From Timema cristinae (Eukaryota; Arthropoda; Insecta; Phasmatodea; Timematidae), in the NCBI GenBank assembly GCA_039000515.1, contig JBCFYV010000935.1, forward strand, positions 62,227,604-62,291,603: 64,000 nt of DNA. Direction: 5' to 3'. Below, piece by piece: positions 35,201 through 44,200 of this stretch. Both the position numbers and the translations under genes were made by a program. The notes beneath the pieces are model-generated. The model was given only the letters and a program-made list of their open reading frames with translations, was not told the origin of the DNA and searched no databases. The number at the start of each line of letters is the position of its first letter. The first letter of the stretch is position 1.

Positions 35201-38200
35201 CATTTCTCAATCGGTTGTTGAAATGGAAATATTTGGTCCATACAACTTCTACCTGGCATGAAACCACATTGCAAACCCTAAATCTTACCCTCAGTTTTTT
35301 CACGCACCCTCTCAATCAAAACTCTCCTAAAACCGTTGCCTGGAATAATTGTCCTATAATTCCTAACTTCACTTTTACTGCCATTGCCTTTATACAAAAG
35401 AACAGTGACAGCATTCTTCCAGTCATTAGGAACGTTCGAAATCTCAGCACATACAGTGAACTCACACAATCTGGCTATTAGTACCATGCCCCCACACTTG
35501 AGCATTTCACTTGTGATTCATCTACGCCCACAGCTTTGATATTCTTTAACACTTTCATAGCTTTCACACCTCAGCCTCGTTAATTCTTTAACTCATTAAA
35601 ACAGTTCCCCTATTTTCTCTACTTTTCACCGTACAATTGCTCAAAATACTTCCTCCGTCACTTTCTTATACTGTTTTCATCCCAAATAATCTCAACACGT
35701 TCATTCTGACTGCCATAGCTTTTTCCTTGCACTCCTCGTTTTGTTTTCTTTACCCACTTCCAGAACAGCTTATTTCCTTCAAAATTATTCTGCATTCTTT
35801 TTCCTTGTTTTAATCTCATTTGCTCCTTAATTTCCTTAACTACTTTCTTTGCATTAATATTTTTATCTTTGGGTTTGACCCACATCCTCTTAAGTCTGTT
35901 TCACTCTTCATAGCAATCATTCGTTTGTTTGATTCTTTATTTTCTCTTGCAGCTTCTTTCGTGAGTTTATTCCACTATGCAGCTCTTTTTAAGTTTCCCA
36001 ACACCGCAGATTAACAAACACACATCTTTCGCGCACTCAACTAAAGCCTCTTATATTCTGTTCCAAGCAATTTCTATATCACTAGCATTTTTATTTCAAC
36101 ATTCCATTCATGCTCTTGTAAAGTTAATGTTTCCCCCAGCAATCATTCATATTGCACTCTCACAATTTTATCCTGCAACTTTTCCACTTTCATCCTTACT
36201 TGCTGTAATGATACTGTTTTGGACCCCTTCATATATTTAAAAAGTAATGGATGAATGGTATTTTTCTTTAATTAACTGTATGTAAAATATCCTTTTAAAT
36301 TTCATCCATGGAGAGTCACGCGCTTTTCAAAAATAATTTCAATATATTGCACCACAAAACTTTTTTTTCCTTTAAAATATCAACTCCGTAGCATTATAAA
36401 GATCCTGTGACACGCTGGCTCCCTCTACCAAATAGGAATCCAGCCTTCACAACATCAAATCGCCAGAGTCTTTCTATTAGTTGTTTTGACACTGGTGACA
36501 AGAAGTCCAAGAAGCAAGAGGTAGGTAATATATAATCCGCTTGTACGTATGAATACAAAATAGTAACGTAAATCTATACAGCATACGGTACTCAGAACAC
36601 GGGACATGTAATATCACAGAAAGAAAATCGGTAATTTAACAAAAAAACTCTATCATATAATATCAAACTTCATCACCAAAAGTGGAATCATCAAAATAAA
36701 TCTTGTGCAAAATCATAGGAATAAATATCACAACTAACCAGATCAAATAACCGTGATAAGTGCGTAATAGGACACATTCGCATCATCAATAAAAACAGGA
36801 AACTGCTATAAATATGTACAATCGCGGGTCTGAATCAACATAATTGGCGCCCATCGCGTGGCGTGGATTTCAATAAATACCGTATCATCATAATTGGCTC
36901 TCAATCGTGGGCATCATTAGTACATAAATTCCATATCTGTATATCGCTTAATACTCTTGCGTTGCTTCCTCACGAAATTACAACCTAATACAACTTCTGA
37001 GATTACTATGATGTGATCTGTTTCACATTCAGCTTCACGCACAGCCCTAGTATTCTCTACTAAACTTGTATGTCTCTCATCACCCACCACAAAATCAATC
37101 ATCGTTTTCGAATCGCCCCTTTGCCATTTATACAATACTCGTACAAATGAATATCTTTGTGCTTAAACCATGTAGTAGACACAAATAAACCTTTTTCTAA
37201 ACACTGACTCACCAACTCATTACCATTCTCGTTCACCCTGTCATCACCATATCATCCTAACACTCTCTCTGAATTCTTTCTTTGGGTGTCCACCCATTCA
37301 TTCATATCTCCGAACATGATCATTCTTTCACCCGGTTCACACGCAATCAAGACTCCACTGAGCTCAACTACACCTCACATTCACGTCATCTCTCTCCACT
37401 GACTCAAACTACACTCTCACATTCACGTCATCTCCTCCACTGAGCTCAACTACACTCTCACATTCCCGTCATCTCTCTCCACTGAGCTCAAACTACACTC
37501 CACATTCACGTCATCTCCCTCAACCGGAGCATAAACAGCAACCAACATAGTTCTACGAATACCTAATTTCATACGTACCAGTAAAAGTCTAGATTACATC
37601 AATTCATACCTTCTCACAAACAGCTCAGCTGTTGGAGCTAGGATTAAACCTACTCCCTGACTTCCCCTTACCCATTCATTCACACCTGACCACAGTGCCG
37701 GGCTACCATCACTCGTCATCAAAACATATTTATCTTTCCGCTTGATTTCACATACACACAGAATATAATTTTCTTTTCCAATCATTTCCTCTAACAGTTC
37801 ATTATTTTTACCACTCACTCCTCTCACATTCCACCTTCCAATATTTAAATTCTACTAATATTAAAAACTTGTACCCCGGTTACAGACAAGGTGTACACCA
37901 GACCCACAACCTCCAGGTTAAAATGGCTGAGTTTGAGTTCTTCAACACGAGGATCGCTACGAGCACTCCCAAGTGACAACATCGCTATCAAGAACTATTT
38001 TAAAAAACAATTCACTCTAAAGATGGTTTTACTGGAGAATATATAAAAAGTGTTTAAAAAAAACCGGCTTTCACAAAGATAGATCCAGGTTGCTGTACCC
38101 CCCCTCCCCCCATGAATTAAACCCTCAAACTAGCCTACTCAGGCTGCAAATTACAAATAAAACGTAGAATGTAATAGTATTTTTTTTTCTCAAGTGAATG

Positions 38201-41200
38201 CTTGCAAATTATCTAGTTGTAAGCAATCTTCAAATAATTTCGAACTTTTCTGAAAAGGTTTGTTCATTGATAGGTGAGTTGGGGGAGGGAGACGATATTG
38301 GTGACACCTGAACTATTGTGTGCTGCTGTCACTGAGAACTGTAACTGTCACTTACCAGTGACGAAGGACTCAACCTGGCTCAAGAAGTGCAGTGAAACCC
38401 TCGTAAGGGTGAGTGTCTGTTGTATGTATACCTTGCCTGTGACCCCGGGGTTGTTTGGCTGGCCTTCTTGTGTTGCTGCTCCATAGGACTGTCCATCCCC
38501 GTGCTCCACCATCCTAGTGCCCTCACCGAGTTGAGGAGGTGACATCTTCTGGAACAACACTGTCTTATAAACTGCTCAGCGCGGTTACTTGAATGTTCGA
38601 GATATAGTAGATAACAGTTAAAAAGGATGGAAATATCAACTGTTCTAAGTGTTTTATTAATGTGTTTATTGATTGAGTCGTGTTCTATACAGGGTGTTGG
38701 AAAACAAGGTGCTTAGGAAGAGGTTTGGTTCAAAGAGGGATGTGCCTACTATGGAGTAGAGGAGGTTACATGAGGATGAGTTACATAACCTGTACTCATC
38801 ATAAGACATTGTTAGGATAATTTAGTCTCGTTTATTACGGTGGTCAGGATATTCAGCGCGAGTGGAAGAATCTAGAGCATGTTGATGGTATTGACTGACA
38901 AACACAATGGGAAGAAACGTTTGGGAAGACCTAGATGCAGATGGGAAGATAACATTAGAATGGACCTGAAAGAGTTAAGGTGTAATGAGGTGGACTGGAT
39001 GTATATATAAAAACTGTATGGTGAGGAATAATTTCCTATTCTGCCAATCAGGAGTAACCCTTTCATGTTCAGGCTGGTACAATCTCTAAATAAGAGTTCT
39101 CACCTGCGTCGAGATTTTTTGCTTCTGCTTCTCCAGGATGCCTAGAGGGATCTCTCTGAAGCTGGTCACAGTGTAGATCACACACGCTATGAATATGAAG
39201 GTGATTAGTGTGAACACCGCCTTCACGTGACCTCCCAGCAGCTCCCCTGAAACAAGCACCACCATTTGAGAAAGAAGGAATATAAAAGTGTGAATTAGAC
39301 TTTATCGCGCAGGTTGAATCCTTATAGTTTACTTATAATTTCTTTAGCACCGTGCCTTACTACACGTTCGGGTTATACACTAATAGTTTTAGGGCTATAC
39401 ATAGATGAAGTGTACCCGCATTTGCCTGTAAAGTAAATAGAAACCATTTTGGAAAGAAAAAATCTCAGTACACTTGACTGAAATTCGAGCTTCGATCTTC
39501 GTGTCATCAGCAGTCTAGTCTACTGCGAGAGTAGCGCGTTAGACCTTGCGGCTACCTAAGCGGGTCTTACAGTTAACTTAGATCCAGTCTGACGCGTATT
39601 GTTGTCAACAGAAGGATGTGAGTCTCACCCAGGGCTGTAGCGTCCCAGTTGATTCCTCCCAGGGAGTACCCCATGAAACCTCCCAGACCAGCCACGATGG
39701 TGAACGTGCTGAGACCACGACCATGATCCTCTTAAAAACAAACATAAGCATGTTAGCGGCTCTATGCCCTCGCGAAGGGGGCAGGGTTGCTGAGGCAAAC
39801 CCTTTGGAGATTATTATATTATGCGACAATATATACTTTTTTAATACATACATCTTAATTTTTAATAATTTTTTAAAAGGATTCAATAAACTAACTTTTT
39901 TATGTATAGAAATTTTGTGAGTCATAGGTTGGTTATTTGATTTTATTCAAATACAACATCTGCTTTTATTTCGATTTTCCCCTCTTTTTAATTCCTTTAG
40001 TAAAACGTTCTATTTTATTTTGAAGTGCATACATAATTTAATACATTCACTAAGTCACAGACATTTTTCTTTATTTTCTCGAGGTCTCTAGAGAAGTGCT
40101 CTTGAAATGTAAGGGTATGCTGTACATGGCGAACTTTGTACCCGTTGTCACACACGCAGCAGAAGCATGGCATGATGTAAGAAACTAGAAGTGAGGCCAT
40201 GGGAATGAAGTTTGAGGAACATGTAGCAGTCCAGGAAACAGGTAGGATGAAGTTAACAGGCGTACATGAGATAGTGAGGAAGCAGGTGAGATGGTTATGT
40301 CATGTAATGAGGATGTTGGATACATGAGATAGTAGAAAGGAAGCAAGACTGAGATGGTATGGTCATGTAATGAGGATGTTGAGTACATGAGATAGTAGAG
40401 GAAGCAAGGTCATGTAATGAGGATGTTGGAGTACATGAGATAGTAGAGGAAGCAAGGTGAGGTGGTATGGACATGTAATGAGGATGTTGGAGTACATGAG
40501 ATAGTAGAGGAAGCAAGGTCATGTGATGAGGATGTTGGAGTACATGAGATAGTAGAGGAAGCAAGGGTGAGGTGGTATGGACATGTAATGAGGATGTTGG
40601 AGTACATGAGATAGTAGAGGAAGCGAGGGTGAGGTGGTATGGTCATGTAATGAGGATGTTGGAGTACATGAGATAGTAGAGGAAGCAAGGGTGAGGTGGT
40701 ATGGACATGTAATGAGGATGTTGGAGTACATGAGATAGTAGAGAAAGCAAGACTGAGATGGTTTGGTCATGTAATGAGGATATTGGAGTACATGAGATAT
40801 AAGAGGAAGCAAGAATGAGATGGTATGGACATGTGATGAGGATGTTGGAGTATATGAGATAGTAGAGGAAGCTAGGTGAGATGGTATGGACATGTAATGA
40901 GGATGTTGGAGTACATGAGATAGTAGAGGAAGCAAGAATGAGATGGTATGGTCATGTAATGAGGATATTGGAGTACATGAGATATTAGAGGAAGCAAGAA
41001 TGAGATGGTATGGACATGTGATGAGGATGTTGGAGTATATGAGATAGTAGAGGAAGCTAGGGTGAGATGGTATGGGCATTTAATAAGGGAGAAGGAAAAG
41101 ATGCCAAAGAAAATGATGGAGATGTAGTATGTTGTAAAAAAAACCCGCAGGGGAGGCTAAGAAAGAGATGGAAGGAACAGCTAACAAAATGTGCAAGTGA

Positions 41201-44200
41201 GAGGAGAAAAATGAGAGCGAATAAAGGAGGAAGAATGGTCGAAGAATAGAGGAAAGGGGGGATTTTACTAAATTGACCCGACCACAGGCTGTAAAGATTT
41301 GACGATGATGAATATCAAGGTACAGGAATAAGGATGGAATTTGGAATGGCAAACACTAAATGGCTCTCACAGTGAAAAGGGGGAGATATTTAGTACCTTC
41401 TAATATTTTATCTGTTTATTATTATGTGTCCTGGAACTCTGTACCATGATCCTTTTTGTCTCTTTTAATTGTTTTGTCACATTTACTCGCGAAGAGTTTC
41501 AGAAGAGAGAGAGAAAAAAGACATAGTCTAGGGGAATTAGTAGTGACGATTGATTTATCTTAAGGAGGCAATTATAGAGCAATATGATACGGTGCATTGA
41601 TTTCTTACGGACCACGAACTACAGACCTACGGATACGGAATCTATAGATGGGGCTTTAGATTATTTGGCCACCGAAGCTGGTAACAATAAGTTTTGCTTA
41701 GTGTGTGTGTGGGAAGGGGGGACAGGGTGAGAGGATTTTGGAGTTGGAGAATGTGTGCTAACGGTTGTCCAAGTAAGTCACCTGGTATGGTCACGTCTAG
41801 CAGGTAAGCCCTGGCCGGACTCTGGCAAGCGTCAGCATCGAAATCGAGAAGTACCGTCCCCAGTACAGTGAAGAAGATACTCCAAGGATGAGGATACTGA
41901 GAGTCCGGCCCCGCAGTAGGCGTTTCGGTATCGTTGACCTTGGGCCCGGTGTTATTGGAGGGGAGATCTCTCGAAGGGTAGAAGTCTCCAAGCGCGTGAC
42001 CGATATCCTCACCGTAAGGCACCAAGAGCATACCTAGAGCGAGGTCACAAGGTAAATGCGGTCATCCGACAATAAACATTCTGTTGCACAATTTCAACAG
42101 GTGTATAACCATAAGATATACATAATGACTCGATGAGTTCAAATAATTACAGTTCACTAGTTTTAAGGGATCAAACTTTATATTTTATGTTTATTGTGTG
42201 CCGTTGTTAAGGTTAATTAATTAATGTATGGTGCTGAAATTTAGTACAGCTAGACATTCATACGAGGTGTACGAAATGAAATATTAATAATATTAAAATT
42301 AATAACAATATTATAAATATGTCATTGTGTACCCTCATATAAATGTCTAGTTATTAAAATTTCAGCTCCATACATTAATTACTTTATCTTAACACTGGTA
42401 ACCAAAAAGCATAAAATAGCAAGCTTGATCCCTTAAAACCATTTGACTTTGTTTCCGAGCTTTAGTCATGTTTGTACTTCAGTAATGTAGAGATGTTCAA
42501 CATCACAGGAAATGGTCAAAACACCAACCTTTGGCCTGAACTTAAGTCTGCAATCGTCGTGTCGTAGAACGCCGCACTCTTTAAAAAATCACCAGATGTT
42601 AGTAATAACCAGGAATAGCCCGTGGATTAGAACATACCTAATGAGTTCGAGAAACAATATCAAATGGGACGGACATGTTTATAACTACACCATTCCATTG
42701 GATAGTGTCTCCTGTCCTCCGCTGAAGGGGGACCCACATGTTACACTCATCATCATTTGGTTATCAATCTTGAGATTGGTTTAAGGAGCCCGTCGCATGT
42801 TCTTGGTATTGTAACGTGGTGGTTTCATCTTGCATTCCACCTCGCAGTTCTCTGGCCGTTAGAATGGCTATCACTCTCACCAATAGATATATGGTATATA
42901 GCTGTACTGGTCTACCAACCTCCACGTATATCCAGTAGTGAAAACTCTATTGCCGGCTCTCCAGTTTTTTTGAGTCTCCTTTTACTACATTAAGAGTAGT
43001 TAGATGTATGTGAACTATTGCAAATAATGAAGAGGCAATGATTGCAGTAGATAAAAATGTGTTGACACCAACGTTGTTTTATGGATGTGAAGCGGGTTTC
43101 TCATGAGAAACACAAGAGCAAGGGGAATGCGGTTGGAATGAAATATACAAGAAATGTGTGTGAAAAAACTTGTATGGACAGAGTAAATAATTAATGGGTG
43201 CTGAAAGAGTTCGGTTTGAAAGGGAATACAATAGGTCAATGTAAAAAAAAGCGTATTACGTTGGTTTGGGCATGTTGAGAGGACAAGTGTTGATTGAGTG
43301 ATGAAGCAAATATATGAAGGTAAAGTGTGTGGGTCAAAAGGAAGGGGTAGGCCACGTAAGACATGGCTAATATGTTGTAGATAAATGCGGGAAAAAGAGA
43401 AACATTAAGAGTTTTAATAATAAAAGAGTATGTTTGACTTGTATGGATGTTGTTGAAGTGAAGGGAGTATGCAAGGATAGGGAAGTGTGGAGGAAGTTAG
43501 TGAGGATGAACTAAGTACAGAGTTGTTGTTTTTTGGCTATATGCATAGTTTGTTGCCTACCCCGTAAGGGAACGGTGGGATTAAGTGTATATATATATAT
43601 TATCACTTCCCCGTGTCCAGGAGCAACTTGTATATTATCAGTCAATATTGATTTGCTTTATGCTTTAATATAATCAATTGTTTCGAATCCATGGCCATTT
43701 CTAAAACTCTGTACAATAGATATTCGTGAGGCACCAAGATCAACACGGTGTTGATTAGCAATCAAACCAATGACCGTACCTATGAGGACTCCCAGCGCCA
43801 AGCCCATTATGAAGGGTCGTCTCCTGCCCACCTTCAGTCGACAGCGGTCGCTGAGTGACCCCAACACCGGGGTCAGGAAGAACCCCACCAGGGGGGACAG
43901 GCACCACACGAAGCTCATACTCTTGTGAGGGACCCCTATCTTGAGCAGGGTGGGTGACACGAAGGCCGTCTCCGCCGCGTATGAGAACTCTAACCCCATC
44001 ACAGCGGCAGACACCCTCACTAGCTCCATGCGGGTCTTTCTCCTGGAACAGCGAAAATACCACCGGGTTCAACAAAAAGAAACAGGGTGCACTATCTTAG
44101 AATTTAAATAGCATGTTCAGGACCACTATCTGGATGAAATAATCTTGGCTAACATTTTATAAACAGTCGAGTTCAACACTCAACGAGTAGTTCCTGAACT

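Larger units (their letters stand above)
34745..37860 (-). mobile_element. Degenerate LINE with endonuclease and reverse transcriptase
   Basis: Reading leftwards: endonuclease start near 37827 (G-V-N-E-W), GDMN-type motif near 37315, a T-D-H-I-I-V motif near 37015, a linker at 36240-35900, and RT parts near 35885-35280 (D-W-K-N-A-V, Y-K-G-N-G-S-K). The polymerase box reads A-D-Y-V where an A-D-D is expected (near 34855). Many frameshifts are present. An unrelated 675-bp repeat splits it at 36241-36916. It lies in the SLC45-like intron between exons 6 and 7. Confidence 0.75.

Noticed and set aside
35068..35481. Plus-strand 137-codon frame
   Set aside because: It is the reverse complement of the degenerate LINE reverse transcriptase, which reads on the minus strand.
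40519..41079. Long minus-strand open frame of about 186 codons
   Set aside because: It lies entirely in a minisatellite. The repeated peptide is a by-product of the unit length.
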